Shown here piece after piece: positions 15,001 through 23,619 of a DNA stretch of 64,000 nucleotides (position 1 is the stretch's first letter; every line of letters begins with the position of its first letter). The translations under genes and the position numbers were made by a program. This DNA is from Bolinopsis microptera (taxonomy: Eukaryota; Ctenophora; Tentaculata; Lobata; Bolinopsidae). A model generated the notes under the pieces. It was not told the origin of the DNA. It did no database searches and saw nothing but the letters and a program-made list of their open reading frames with translations. The stretch spans positions 23,556,828 through 23,620,827 of the forward strand of contig NC_087076.1 in the NCBI RefSeq assembly GCF_026151205.1, given 5' to 3'.

Positions 15001-18000
15001 GATTGCAGCATGATTTTCGTGAAGGATAATCTGCATTTTCGTTTCTATTATTAGTTTTTTGTAATCGCTATGAAATAAGGGGACTTATAAGTGCAGTAAA
15101 ATAGTATTACGATCAAAGAATCACTGCACATACAATTTGTGAAAGGAGTATTAACGGATCTAAAGGATGGTTCCGGTTAAGGTTTTTTTTTTACAAATGT
15201 CTCAGACCCATAGCTAGATCTGTGAATTTTAGGCAGACCCACTCGACAGCGGCCAAATTTTGCGCATTATGAGCCCCAAGCCCGATACCCACTTTGCCTC
15301 CCAATTATATTATCATCTCGTAACTTCGTAATGAAGGTTCCGTTATTCATTTAAAGATTAAGATTTTCGATTCTGGGCAAGTAGCCCGACACGACACGTA
15401 GCCGGGGCGAAGCTCCTTTGGTTGGCTAGGGAGGGGGGAAGGCGCAGCCCCCCACAAAATTTTTGAGAAACACCCACCATTATGTGTTTTAGACGACATT
15501 TGGCATTAAAAAAATTTGTAGGACAGTAATAATCAGACATCACAATAATACAAAGTTGGGGGGCTAGGGGGGCGCAGCCCTGGCCTTTGGAAAATTTTTG
15601 AGAAATAGGGTGTTCCAGACGACATTTGTAGGACAGCAATAATCAGACATTACAATAATACAAGGTTGGTGGGCTGGGGGGCGCAGCCCCCGGAAAATTT
15701 TTGAGAAATAGGGTGATTCAGACGACATTTGGCATTAAAGAAATTTGTAGGACAGCAATAATCATACATCAGAATAATGTAAAGTTGGTGGGCTAGGGGA
15801 GCGAACCCCCAGGAAAATTTTTGAGAAATAGGGTGATTAAAACGGCATTTGGCATTAAAGAAATTTGGGGACAGTAATAATCAGACATCACAATAATATA
15901 AAGTTGGGGGGCCGGGGGTGGGGCGCAGCCCCCCAGAAAATTTTTGAGAAATAATGTGTTTTAGACGACATTTGGCATTAAAGAAATTTGTAGGACAGTA
16001 ATAATCAGACATCACAATAATACAAAGTTGGGAGGCTAGGGGGGCGCACCCCCCGGAAAATTTTTGAGAAATAGGGTGATTCAGACGACATTAGGCATTA
16101 AAGAAATTAGTAGGGCAGTAATAATCAGACATCACAATAATAATAAAGTTGGTTGGCTAGGGAGGGGGGGGGGCGGAGCCAATCAGAAAATTTTTGAGAA
16201 ATTATGTGTTTTAGACGACATTTGGCATTAAAAACATTTGTAGGACAGTAATAATCAGACATCACAATAATACAAAGTTGGAGGGCTAGGCAGGCGCAGC
16301 CCTGGCCTTCGGAAAATTTTTGAGAAATAGGGTGTTCCAGACGACATTTGTGGGACAGCAATAATCAGACATTACAATAATACAAGGTTGGTGGGCTGGG
16401 GGGGCGCAGTAATAATCAGACATCACAATAATATAAAGTTGGGGGGCTGGGGGGTGGGGGGCGCAGCCCCCAAGAAAATTTTTAGAAATTATTTGTTTTA
16501 GACGACATTAGGCATTAAAGAAATTTGTAGGACGGCGACAATACAAAGTTGGGGGTGCAGCCCCCGGAAAATTTTTGAGAAATAGGGTGTTTCAGACGAC
16601 ATTTGGCATTAGAAATTTGTAATTTCAGACATCACAATAATACAAAGTTGGGGGCTAGGGGGGAACTCAGTACTTGTCACATTGAATGGAATAAGTACAT
16701 ATTGTATAGTGGGATTTGGGAATAATTTACGAAATGCTAAAGTCGATTGCCTGTCGTGTCGTTTAATCAAACAGTCATAAACACAGCCCACTTACCAGGC
16801 AACCATGGGGACTAGGGGGCTTATTTTTTTTGGGGTTCAATTTTTTTCCGGGGGTCTTCCCCTTGGCTACGTGTCTGCATTCTAGTTGCCAGACCCACTC
16901 TATTAGAGTGCAGACTCAACATTTTGGTTGCCAGACCCACTATTCTGGTTGTCATATCTCCTATATTCTAGTTCATAGACCCCCAATTCTGGTTGACAGA
17001 GTGAAGAATTACCATTCTGGTTGCCAGATTCACTCTTCTAGAGAGGAGACCCACTCTTCTAGTAGGTATAGAGTCAAGACCCACTATTCTAAAATGCAGA
17101 CACACCATTCTGGTTGCCAGACCCACTCTTCTAAGGCGAAGACCTACCATTCTGGTTGCCAGCCCCACTCTTCTAGAGTGTAGACGCACCATTCCGATTG
17201 CCAGACTCACTATTCTTGAGTGAAGACCCACCTTTCGGGTTGCCGGACCCACTATTCTAGACTCTTATAGACTCCAGACGCACAATTCTGGTTGCCATAT
17301 ATATCCTATATTCTAGTTTAGACCCCCAATTCTGGTTGACACTTGACAGAGTGTAGACTTACCATTCTGGTTGCCAGACCCACTCTTCTAGAGTGAAGAC
17401 CCACTATTCTAGAATTCTTACCCACCATTCTTGTTGCCAGACCCACTCTTAGCTAGAGTGAAGACCCACTATTCAAGAATTCTGACCCACCATTCTTGTT
17501 TCCAGACCCACTACCCTAAGGTGCAGACCCACCATTCTGATTGCCAGACTCACTCATCTTGATTCCCTTGATTGCAGACCCACTATTCTGGTTGCCAGAC
17601 CGACTCTTATAGATTGCAGACACACCATTCTAGTTGCCAGACCCACTCTTCTAAAGTGTAGACCCACCAGACCTATTATTCTAGAGTAAAGACCCACCAT
17701 TCGGGTTGTCCAAACCCACGATTCTGGTAGCCATATCTCCTATATTCTAGTTTATAGACCCCCAAATCTGGTTGACAGAGTGTAGACTTACCATTCTGGT
17801 TGCCAGGCCCACTCTTCTAGAGTGAAGATCCACTATTCTAGAATGCAGACCCGCAATTCTGGTTGCCAGACCCACTATTCCAGATTGTAGACCCACCTTT
17901 CTGGTTTCCAGACTCAGTGAGACTCACCCTTCCAGGGCGAAAATCCACCATTCTGGTTGCCAGACCCACTCTTCTAGAGTGTAGACGTACCATTCTGATT

Positions 18001-21000
18001 GCCAGACCCACTCTTCAAGGGTGCAGACCCACATTCATGTTGCAAGACCCACTTCTAGATTTCAGACCCACTATTCTAGCTGCCAGACTCACTTATAGAT
18101 TGCAGACCCACCATTCCAGCTGACAGACCCACTCTTCTCAAGTGCAGATCCACCATTCTGGCTGCAAGACCCACTTTTAGATCGCAGACCTACCATTCTA
18201 GCCGCCAGACCAACTCTTCTCAAGTGTAGACCCACCACTCGGGTTGTCAGACTCACTCTTCAAGGGTGTACGTACACCCACCATTCTGGTTGCCAGACCA
18301 ACTTCTAGATTGCAGACCCACCATCCCAGCTGCCAGACCCACTCTTCTCAAGTCCAGACCCACCACTCTGGTTGTCAGACCCACTCTTCAAGGGTGTACG
18401 TACACCCACCATTCTGGTTGCCAGACCAACTTCTAGATTGCAGACCCACCATTCCAGCTGCCAGACCCACGCTTCTCAAGTGCAGATCTACCACTCTGGT
18501 TGTCAGACCCACTCTTTAAGCCTGAAGGGTGCAGACCCACCATTCATGTTGCCAGACTCACGTCTAGATTGCAGACCCACCATTCTAACTGCCAGACCCA
18601 CGTCTAGATTGCAGACCCACCATTCTAACTGCCGGACCCACTTCTAAATTGCAGACCCACCATTCTAGCTGCCAGGCCCACTCTTCTCAAGTGCAGACCC
18701 ACCACTCTGGTTGTCAGACCCATTCTTCAAGAATGCAAACCCACCATTCTGGTTGCAAGACCCACTTCTAAATTGCAGACCCACCATTCTAGCTGCCAGA
18801 CCCACTCTTCTCAAGTGCAGACCCACCACCCTGGTTGTCAGACCCACTCTTCAAGGGTGCAGACCCACCACTCTGGTTGTCAGACCCACTCTTCAAGGGT
18901 GTACGTACACCCACCATTCTGGTTGCCGGACCCACTTCTAGATTTCAGACCCACCATTCCAGCTGCCAGACCCACTCTTCTCAAGTCCAGACCCACCACT
19001 CGGGTTGTCAGACCCACTCTTCAAGGGTGTACGTACACCCACCATTCTGGTTGCCAGACCAACTTCTAGATTGCAGACCCACTATTCCAGCTGCCAGACC
19101 CACTCTTCTCAAGTCCAGACCCACCACTCTGGTTGTCAGACCCACTCTTAAAGGGTGCAGACTCACCATTTAGCGGCCAGACCCACGCTTCTCAAGTGCA
19201 GACCCACCACTCTGATTGCCGGACCCACTCTTCTAGAGTGAAGACTCATTATTCTCGAATGCAGATCCACAATTCTGTTGCTAGACCAACTTCTATATTG
19301 CAGACCCACCATTCCAGCCGCCAGACCCACTCTTCTCAAGTGCAGACCCACCATTCTGGTTGTCAGACCCACTCTTCTAGAGTGAAGACTCATTATTCTC
19401 GAATGCAGATCCACAATTCTGGTTGCTAGACCAACTTCTAGATTGCAGACCCACCATTCCAGCCGCAAGAACCGCTCTTCTCAAGTGCAGACCCACCATT
19501 CTGGTTGTCAGACCCACTCTTCAAGGGTGTAGACCCACAATTCTGGTTAACAGACCCACTTCTAGATTGCGTACCCACCATTCTAGCTGCCAGACCCACT
19601 ATTCTCAAGTGCACACCCACTACTCTGGTTGTCAGACCACTCTTCCCACTCTTTAGGGGACAGACCCACCATTCTGGTTGCCAGACCCACTTCTAGATTG
19701 CAGACCCACCATTCTGATTGCCAGACCCACTTCTAGATTGCAGACCCACCATTCTAGTGGCCAGACCCACTCTTCTCAAGTGCAGACCCACCACTCTAGG
19801 CAACAGGGGTGAATAATATCAACAAATAAAGATTGTTTAATTTTTGCACAAAATTTCTCGTCATGTGACAACCCTTCCCAACCCCCCTGAACCCCCTACC
19901 CCTCCCCCCTAAAAAACTCATCGGATTTTTGCTTCCCGCGAACATGATTTTTTTCTGAAAATTTTTGTCAAGCCAGATCTGTAAATCTATCAAATATGTA
20001 AAAAAAAAACCTTAGTTCCGGTCACGGCAGTGAGTTTTAACTTAAAGGCTGTTAAAATCACATACATTAGTTTGCCAACTTTCTTTCTGGCTGATTTACT
20101 TTGTAATTGCTTGCTTCTTGAAACCACTTTATATGTGCTTGTTTGTGACTCAATAGCTACAAGCATAGTAATACAACGTGTAACTGCAAGGATCTATCTA
20201 AAGCATTAATTTACTCTACTGTTAGTGTATTTTTAGAGGCAGTAATAGAATCAAATGTCAATTCAAAATCATTACAATATCCACTCACATGTTTCCTAAC
20301 TATTCACTATAGATTTTCACCAAAGGCAAAAAGTCATAGGAAAGAACACGCTTGGTTATTGAGATGAAAGTGAACATAATTATGATTTACCTTAATAAGT
20401 TCAAAGACCATGTGATGTAAGTGAGAAGCGATGTAAACAACTGAGATTTCGTCATCCTTCGATCCGTCCTGTTCTGAAATAAGGTATGATGAATTTTACA
20501 TTGCATAAACTGTTAAGGCTGAGAAGTGAGGTCTCATAGTCAAGTGAAAATATATTAATTTCAAGTTATTGTAGGTGGGTAGTTGCTGCCTCCAAACGTT
20601 AGGCATATCAATCATTACCGCTACCGTATTTCAGATATGCATCGTTGGTGACAATGCATTATAATTTATAGTCTACAGTTACTAAAACTACTGAACTGCA
20701 AAATGTGACGAAATGTATAGGTACTCTGATTAATTTGTGTTCAAAATCTACTTCAAAATCTTCACCAATCACCGGTAATTGGATCTTGAACAAAAAGAGG
20801 ATTGGCCCCATTGCTGAAATGTATCCCAGTTTGAAATTTGAAACGACACTACAGAACACAGGACCTAGGAGGAAGACAACTAATTCTAATCCTCAAATAA
20901 GAAATTACAGAGCAGGTGTTGGATTGTGTATTCTTTAAAAGACAATGGTGTGGATATTTAGACTACTGAGAAAGGAAAATATGAAGATTTGGGAGATAGA

Positions 21001-23592
21001 AATCGAGCATCGAATGATGAGAAACATATTCGATCATTTTACGCCGAACTGTAGTTACTTCAGTACTGTAGTGCACTCTGATCAAGTATCGTCTTTACGA
21101 GTTGTTGTGTAGCTCAGAGAAACATTAGAATTAGCCGCTTAATCGCCGTCATGGTTTCGTTTGATCAGTTACCTTACAAAGTGTACGATAACATTGCAAT
21201 TCCTCATTTTATCCAACCCCGAACGGAAATCCGGACCAAGTTTAAAATCCGGCCCAGAACGGACATCATAGTCGCATCCTACCAGAAGAGTGGGACAACT
21301 TGGACACAGAACATCCTACGTCACCTCTTATGGCCGGGTGATAACACTTTACTTTTTGAGCGGGTACCCTGGATAAACGTGACCCGACCTCTCTCACTCT
21401 CTCTGGAAGAGATAGAACGTTTATCTGATCCTAGAGTTATAAAGACACATGATCCGGTACAATGGATAGATGATCTACTGCAGGGGAGTGAGGCTAAGCT
21501 GATATACGTCTATAGGAACCCACGAGATGTGGCACTGTCTTATTACAATCACATGTCACTTAAACCGAGCATGAGGGGAGTTACATTCCAGCATTTTTAC
21601 AGGGATGTTATCCGCAATCCAGTTCGGGCAAATCATGGATTGTGGGAGGATCATGTTGGGGGCTACCTGAAGTTGAAGATCCAGAAACAGAACATGTTGC
21701 TGTTACGATACGAGGATATGGTGGAGGACCTTGCCAGAGAGATCGGGAGAATAGCTCAGTTTATCGGGGTTGAGTGTAGTGGTATAGGTAGTGACTCGCT
21801 TATAGCTGAAGTTGAAGAGAAAACACAGTTCTCTTACATGAAGAAGGACACCAGTTGCAACTACTCACATCATTACAAACACGACTTGTTTTTGAGAAAT
21901 GGTAAAGTTGGGACGTGGAAAGAGTATTTAACAGATGAGCAGGGACAGGAGTTAGGTGATATTCAGAGACAGGTTTTCAATAAATACGGGATATTTATTT
22001 AATGAGACTGACTTAAAAAGGCCATGGAATTGTCATTCAATGCCAGGAAGACGAAATCAATTAATTGGTATCCAGGCAATTTTTTGATAATATAAATTAT
22101 GAGAGTTTTTTGAAAATTCAAGAACATCTGCATTTATTCGCCAAAAATGGATTCTTTACAGAACACCATATTACATACTTATTGCTGCATTGACCCTGTA
22201 ATGGAGGCCAGACCATAGTACTCAAAACATTGCAAGGAAAATTACATCTAATTCAGTAAGTTAAAGAATGTTCAAATAGACTTACTGAAAATATTGATCT
22301 TAACATCAGGACAGTCCCCATAATGATGATTACAGAGATACTTAGCACTGCTTGCTGCATCGTCAACAATGTCCTGGACATCCAGAGAGGGGTCTATGAT
22401 ACCATAATGTCCCGGACATTCTTCCTCTGTCCCGAACAGCACCACTGATGAGGTATCATGTTAGTTGGAAATTGAACTGAAAGCTGGGTTTTGTTACATT
22501 TCCCAATACAAACAAGATTATAATTTTAGATATCCATGAATGCGATTTATTATTTCAGTTGATACCCGAACTTATGTCAATTTAATTAATTCCCTTAAAA
22601 TTGGCTTGAATTATGAAATATTATAATTTGGTATATTATAAATAATTAATTAAATAAATACAGTCAATATTTGAATATTGTCTCGCAATCAGTTCAAAAG
22701 CGTAAAAATGCTTTATGACAGAAAGTGATTTGTGAGTGATTAACTTTGTAACTTAGTAAATTTTAGTAACTTACAGTAACTTAGTAAATTTTAGTAACTT
22801 ACAGTGATTAGATATTAGAACTCTGATAGCTATCCGGCTGGTGTAAAACCTGTCCAAGAAATAATTGATGGAAGGGTCGAATCTATCTGAGCCACTTTCG
22901 TTTTTCAACGCAAGTATTCCCTTGTGAGAAATAAATGTGTTTGAGTCATAAAATGATAAATTCTGGGAAAAATATTTCGAAATGTATTGATCCCTCTTAG
23001 GTGATGAATCTAATCAAGTGAATGACATGATCACGTGAATTAATACTAAAGTTTGACGAAAATAGCGTAACAACAATATTTTAAAAACACAACATACCTC
23101 TGCCATGATCTCTACAACAGTTTGATGCCTCCTCTTGATTTCTTCTAGTCTTCTTTTAAATCTAAATATCAATGATACGTTAGTATGATTTTAATATCTC
23201 ATGTAATTCGTGTCAGAATTGCACAAAAAGGCAGTAACTTCTGGACCACCCTGCATATTCCTAAATATATTCCTAAATTAAACTCACTTGCTAAGATTCT
23301 GTTCGTCGTACGTGCCGCCTGGATCAAATTCAGCCAGATCCTCAAAAGTTTTAATATACATGTCCTTCACATGTTTGACTGAAGGCTGCTCCAGTAATGA
23401 CTCTGGTAGGAAGTGAAGCTCTTTCACCATATGCGATATTCTTATTGGAAGCTCTTGGTGAAGGAAACCATAGCTGAGGGACTCATTTCGCTTCTTCCCG
23501 AACTCAATTAACTGAGCTACGGTTATTGGAGATGGTCGATACAAAGAGGTCCTGTCCAGCAGAGTTGTAAGACATCTTGCATTTGGGCGCAT
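60..23592 (-). CDS. PDK: Pyruvate dehydrogenase kinase, 7 exons, 3' end outside window
   Basis: This mitochondrial matrix kinase of the GHKL fold phosphorylates and inactivates the E1 alpha subunit of pyruvate dehydrogenase. Exons on the minus strand are 23592-23288, 23161-23098, 22920-22803, 22444-22286, 20473-20391, 527-354 and 203-60. All junctions are GT-AG, and the exons total 1,047 nt (349 codons) with phases agreeing throughout. The adaptor domain comes first ([10 protein letters not shown], then [16 protein letters not shown]). Next come [17 protein letters not shown], the N-box (ELIKNALRAS, around residue 244), the G1 box DRGRG (from about 278), STAPE, the G2 box [15 protein letters not shown] (about 313) and [11 protein letters not shown]. 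Family members run to about 400-440 residues, so the C-terminal exon with the DW region is missing. It probably follows the donor at position 59, left of the window. I prefer the ATG at 23592: its first ~25 residues are Arg-rich and resemble a mitochondrial presequence. An upstream start in another exon is possible. The match favours PDK over BCKDK. Confidence 0.93.
815..1640. repeat. Fold-back (long inverted repeat) element, MITE-like
   Basis: Two arms of roughly 370-400 bp (about 815-1190 and 1270-1640) are imperfect reverse complements. Shared blocks include ACGTAATTGGCATC, CATAAAGTGAGAACGTTTTG and CTCGGCACTTAAT. The outer right end reads GGGTGGCCCAAA on the complementary strand; the left end is more decayed. 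No transposase is encoded, and the 84-codon ORF inside is incidental. It lies in the long PDK intron. Confidence 0.75.
1641..2350. other. Intronic DNA without recognised gene
   Basis: No coding exon or RNA gene could be supported. A ~40-bp block beginning TCACCATAAAGTATGG near 1667 recurs in degenerate form near 2245, so the intervening DNA is flanked by a diverged direct repeat. Confidence 0.5.
2362..2550. repeat. Cluster of CGAT/ATCG palindromic motifs at the retroelement junction
   Basis: ATTATCGTGCGAT occurs three times (near 2367, 2397 and 2433). It is followed by related blocks in the other orientation (GCGATAATCACGCG, CGATAATCGTACGATAATCG, GCGATAAACGCGCG). The cluster is rich in CpG compared with its AT-rich surroundings and stops exactly where the truncated Penelope-like copy begins. 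Confidence 0.7.
2551..3280 (+). pseudogene. 5'-truncated Penelope-like RT fragment
   Basis: This is the C-terminal part of the reverse transcriptase only. It starts in mid-palm at the codons matching 5901 of the first full unit and keeps the [16 protein letters not shown] motif, the LIDDI catalytic motif and the thumb. It has no GIY-YIG domain and no motif A, so it cannot encode an active enzyme. Its 3' flank continues directly into the leader of the first complete unit. Confidence 0.9.
3796..6630 (+). CDS. Penelope-like element polyprotein, unit 1 (GIY-YIG endonuclease + RT)
   Basis: This 944-residue protein combines an endonuclease with a reverse transcriptase and would copy the element RNA at a nicked target. 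A Cys cluster (C28, C32, C35, C41) resembles a zinc-binding knuckle. A GIY-YIG nuclease follows: VIYLLSC at 74-80, QYVGET at 86-91, Arg98, and a Glu at about 168 in [10 protein letters not shown] long linker leads to the RT with SSPKFHKP, motif [10 protein letters not shown] (Asp666), motif [17 protein letters not shown] (from about 748) and motif C LIDDI (Asp795-Asp796). The thumb and YSRIC follow. The catalytic residues are all present, so the ORF looks intact. The first ATG is used here, but the true start is uncertain because the N-terminus is low complexity. Confidence 0.92.
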   Translation: MVLMVLMSMVTTAAAASSKSQDVSFLRCSRRCKTCADMVFCTDFRSSVSGTKFDCIFEFDVGEEKVINCKSTNVIYLLSCKCCNSQYVGETVQELKDRMSQHRGTTNPTGNSGNFRLRQHFLESINCNSFSVQIIQKLTGKGRTGVKRPNSTKFVIDENISKIRKGHEDRWIRVLKTQFPYGVNDRIDSLANKDSYNCEYAKFISCKDKSRKRSWADRQQSDLSQFDIDNILGELLRLVVEPFHSDVNILLRKLLFPLNKSTLVKLKESYLDKVFQIDNLDPSRSQIHCIIMDLFTYKIRPFNSRTDKSKSVRKPKVLCSIDFVNKGIEMLNLPRVFRSPSLKSFVNFCNIKEPTVVYKGTDNVSKKLFNYNNVVKGDTEPLECKCHMFTDFVNQDCGHVVTGDVNFVKHDALRSLLEKGPSYKEPKTIDFDKNCNSVIDNVKEILKPWSRKEKIDSACLNGWFNEFSDIVKKNTEALKMKYPKQLKRKSVFSNDKACEELAFIRKYFVLCPVDKATKNVAIICKHYYLSDIIQECQSNEGIDDVSGEHEVRDINRDIFKFIEDVGIKVDSNIDILPHMFSSPKFHKPIFKFRYVISYANCSIKPLAVKISLALKAVYSEICRYTNMLFKVTGVNRNWVILNNKPILEALDKINDNSLARNIQTFDFSTLYTNLAHKDIKDALKFTVKLAFRNSKKKFIAVYDKGSAWVNSFRDGTVAFDEVKLIKCVEFLLDNCYFKVGEILYRQHIGVPIGINPGPYIANLTLWYFENSFLDSTYKSRYYIVKKLNNTFRLIDDITTLNSDGYLEEYFKLIYPDSLTLNKENEVDSAANVLDLDISINSEGKFSCRVYDKRDKFGFKVVKFQPLMSNQASSVLYGTYCSQVVRYSRICNNVVAFSDRVLKFTDDLIELGFRRDRLSKIYLSVVKRHGLKNKFGIGCGNILMP
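7146..9980 (+). CDS. Penelope-like element polyprotein, unit 2
   Basis: This is the second tandem copy of the 944-residue GIY-YIG plus reverse transcriptase protein. It encodes the same sequence as units 1 and 3 except for one Phe to Leu change in the stretch after motif A ([10 protein letters not shown]). All cysteines, GIY-YIG residues and RT aspartates are kept. The substitution is the only protein difference among the three copies, and it argues that the copies are real and not a pure assembly echo. Confidence 0.9.
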   Translation: MVLMVLMSMVTTAAAASSKSQDVSFLRCSRRCKTCADMVFCTDFRSSVSGTKFDCIFEFDVGEEKVINCKSTNVIYLLSCKCCNSQYVGETVQELKDRMSQHRGTTNPTGNSGNFRLRQHFLESINCNSFSVQIIQKLTGKGRTGVKRPNSTKFVIDENISKIRKGHEDRWIRVLKTQFPYGVNDRIDSLANKDSYNCEYAKFISCKDKSRKRSWADRQQSDLSQFDIDNILGELLRLVVEPFHSDVNILLRKLLFPLNKSTLVKLKESYLDKVFQIDNLDPSRSQIHCIIMDLFTYKIRPFNSRTDKSKSVRKPKVLCSIDFVNKGIEMLNLPRVFRSPSLKSFVNFCNIKEPTVVYKGTDNVSKKLFNYNNVVKGDTEPLECKCHMFTDFVNQDCGHVVTGDVNFVKHDALRSLLEKGPSYKEPKTIDFDKNCNSVIDNVKEILKPWSRKEKIDSACLNGWFNEFSDIVKKNTEALKMKYPKQLKRKSVFSNDKACEELAFIRKYFVLCPVDKATKNVAIICKHYYLSDIIQECQSNEGIDDVSGEHEVRDINRDIFKFIEDVGIKVDSNIDILPHMFSSPKFHKPIFKFRYVISYANCSIKPLAVKISLALKAVYSEICRYTNMLFKVTGVNRNWVILNNKPILEALDKINDNSLARNIQTFDFSTLYTNLAHKDIKDALKLTVKLAFRNSKKKFIAVYDKGSAWVNSFRDGTVAFDEVKLIKCVEFLLDNCYFKVGEILYRQHIGVPIGINPGPYIANLTLWYFENSFLDSTYKSRYYIVKKLNNTFRLIDDITTLNSDGYLEEYFKLIYPDSLTLNKENEVDSAANVLDLDISINSEGKFSCRVYDKRDKFGFKVVKFQPLMSNQASSVLYGTYCSQVVRYSRICNNVVAFSDRVLKFTDDLIELGFRRDRLSKIYLSVVKRHGLKNKFGIGCGNILMP
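10496..13330 (+). CDS. Penelope-like element polyprotein, unit 3
   Basis: This is the third tandem copy, identical in protein sequence to unit 1. It is followed by the same 3' region as the other units, which here ends at 13723 in CATTGCTTTATAA and passes into unrelated DNA instead of another leader. This marks the true 3' boundary of the element. Confidence 0.9.
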   Translation: MVLMVLMSMVTTAAAASSKSQDVSFLRCSRRCKTCADMVFCTDFRSSVSGTKFDCIFEFDVGEEKVINCKSTNVIYLLSCKCCNSQYVGETVQELKDRMSQHRGTTNPTGNSGNFRLRQHFLESINCNSFSVQIIQKLTGKGRTGVKRPNSTKFVIDENISKIRKGHEDRWIRVLKTQFPYGVNDRIDSLANKDSYNCEYAKFISCKDKSRKRSWADRQQSDLSQFDIDNILGELLRLVVEPFHSDVNILLRKLLFPLNKSTLVKLKESYLDKVFQIDNLDPSRSQIHCIIMDLFTYKIRPFNSRTDKSKSVRKPKVLCSIDFVNKGIEMLNLPRVFRSPSLKSFVNFCNIKEPTVVYKGTDNVSKKLFNYNNVVKGDTEPLECKCHMFTDFVNQDCGHVVTGDVNFVKHDALRSLLEKGPSYKEPKTIDFDKNCNSVIDNVKEILKPWSRKEKIDSACLNGWFNEFSDIVKKNTEALKMKYPKQLKRKSVFSNDKACEELAFIRKYFVLCPVDKATKNVAIICKHYYLSDIIQECQSNEGIDDVSGEHEVRDINRDIFKFIEDVGIKVDSNIDILPHMFSSPKFHKPIFKFRYVISYANCSIKPLAVKISLALKAVYSEICRYTNMLFKVTGVNRNWVILNNKPILEALDKINDNSLARNIQTFDFSTLYTNLAHKDIKDALKFTVKLAFRNSKKKFIAVYDKGSAWVNSFRDGTVAFDEVKLIKCVEFLLDNCYFKVGEILYRQHIGVPIGINPGPYIANLTLWYFENSFLDSTYKSRYYIVKKLNNTFRLIDDITTLNSDGYLEEYFKLIYPDSLTLNKENEVDSAANVLDLDISINSEGKFSCRVYDKRDKFGFKVVKFQPLMSNQASSVLYGTYCSQVVRYSRICNNVVAFSDRVLKFTDDLIELGFRRDRLSKIYLSVVKRHGLKNKFGIGCGNILMP
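13724..15400. other. Intronic DNA without recognised gene; one short tandem duplication
   Basis: No exon could be supported. A block beginning CATCAACTGTAATTCCCTG at about 14404 is repeated at about 14468, a tandem duplication of ~64 bp with a few changes. Short GC-rich palindromes (GCGCGGCGCGG, GCCGACGCGATCGGCG) lie just right of the retroelement array. The two ~65-70-codon ORFs near 13945 overlap each other and resemble nothing known. Confidence 0.5.
15405..16660. repeat. ~123-bp satellite-like tandem array, about 10 copies
   Basis: The block AAAATTTTTGAGAAA recurs near 15456, 15591, 15694, 15814, 15937, 16057, 16187, 16313, 16475 (degenerate) and 16568, at intervals of about 93-162 bp with most near 120. 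Each unit holds GACGACATTTGGCATTAAAG, then AATAATCAGACATCACAATA, then a G/C-rich stem (GGGGCGCAGCCCC) and the AT-rich block. Minus-strand ORFs through the array are by-products of the repeat. Confidence 0.85.
16858..19800. repeat. 21-bp minisatellite array with 42- and 129-bp higher-order structure
   Basis: A monomer of the form CAGACCCACYATTCTGGTTGC repeats for ~3 kb. Two monomer types alternate (CAGACCCACTCTTCTCAAGTG and CAGACCCACCATTCTGGTTGY), giving a 42-bp dimer. A larger period is visible: the palindrome GGGTGTACGTACACCC recurs near 18266, 18395, 18898 and 19027, each pair 129 bp apart. Because 21 is a multiple of three, long ORFs stay open in several frames on both strands (heptads such as QTHHSGC). 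I read these as repeat by-products. Confidence 0.9.
19801..20390. other. Intronic DNA, no recognised gene
   Basis: This AT-rich stretch separates the minisatellite from the fifth PDK exon. It includes a C-rich patch near 19870-19915. No coding exon, RNA gene or inverted repeat could be supported. Confidence 0.45.
21151..22002 (+). CDS. Cytosolic sulfotransferase (SULT family), single exon
   Basis: This enzyme transfers a sulfuryl group from PAPS to a hydroxyl or amine acceptor in the cytosol; the acceptor cannot be told from sequence. The 283-residue ORF has the usual SULT length. The 5'-phosphosulfate loop SYQKSGTTW is at 43-51 (canonical YPKSGTTW, here Gln for Pro). The probable catalytic His100 lies in IKTHDP, the 3'-phosphate site [13 protein letters not shown] at 122-134 has Arg122 and Ser130, and the C-terminal PAPS motif [16 protein letters not shown] starts at about 249. 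There is no signal peptide or transmembrane segment, as expected for a cytosolic SULT. The gene is intronless and lies on the opposite strand inside the PDK intron between 20474 and 22285. It could be an old retrocopy or a naturally intronless gene. Confidence 0.95.
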   Translation: MVSFDQLPYKVYDNIAIPHFIQPRTEIRTKFKIRPRTDIIVASYQKSGTTWTQNILRHLLWPGDNTLLFERVPWINVTRPLSLSLEEIERLSDPRVIKTHDPVQWIDDLLQGSEAKLIYVYRNPRDVALSYYNHMSLKPSMRGVTFQHFYRDVIRNPVRANHGLWEDHVGGYLKLKIQKQNMLLLRYEDMVEDLAREIGRIAQFIGVECSGIGSDSLIAEVEEKTQFSYMKKDTSCNYSHHYKHDLFLRNGKVGTWKEYLTDEQGQELGDIQRQVFNKYGIFI

Positions 23593-23619
23593 CACTTGCA
23601 ATTTTCTGGATTCTTCCAA

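Noticed and set aside
16830-19696. His/Ser/Cys-rich ORFs in several frames over the 21-bp array
   Set aside because: The period is a multiple of three, so open frames arise on both strands at once. There is no start context, splice structure or consistent frame.
15405-19800. CRISPR-like repeat arrays
   Set aside because: Repeats are contiguous and degenerate without unique spacers, and the surroundings are animal-type spliced genes.
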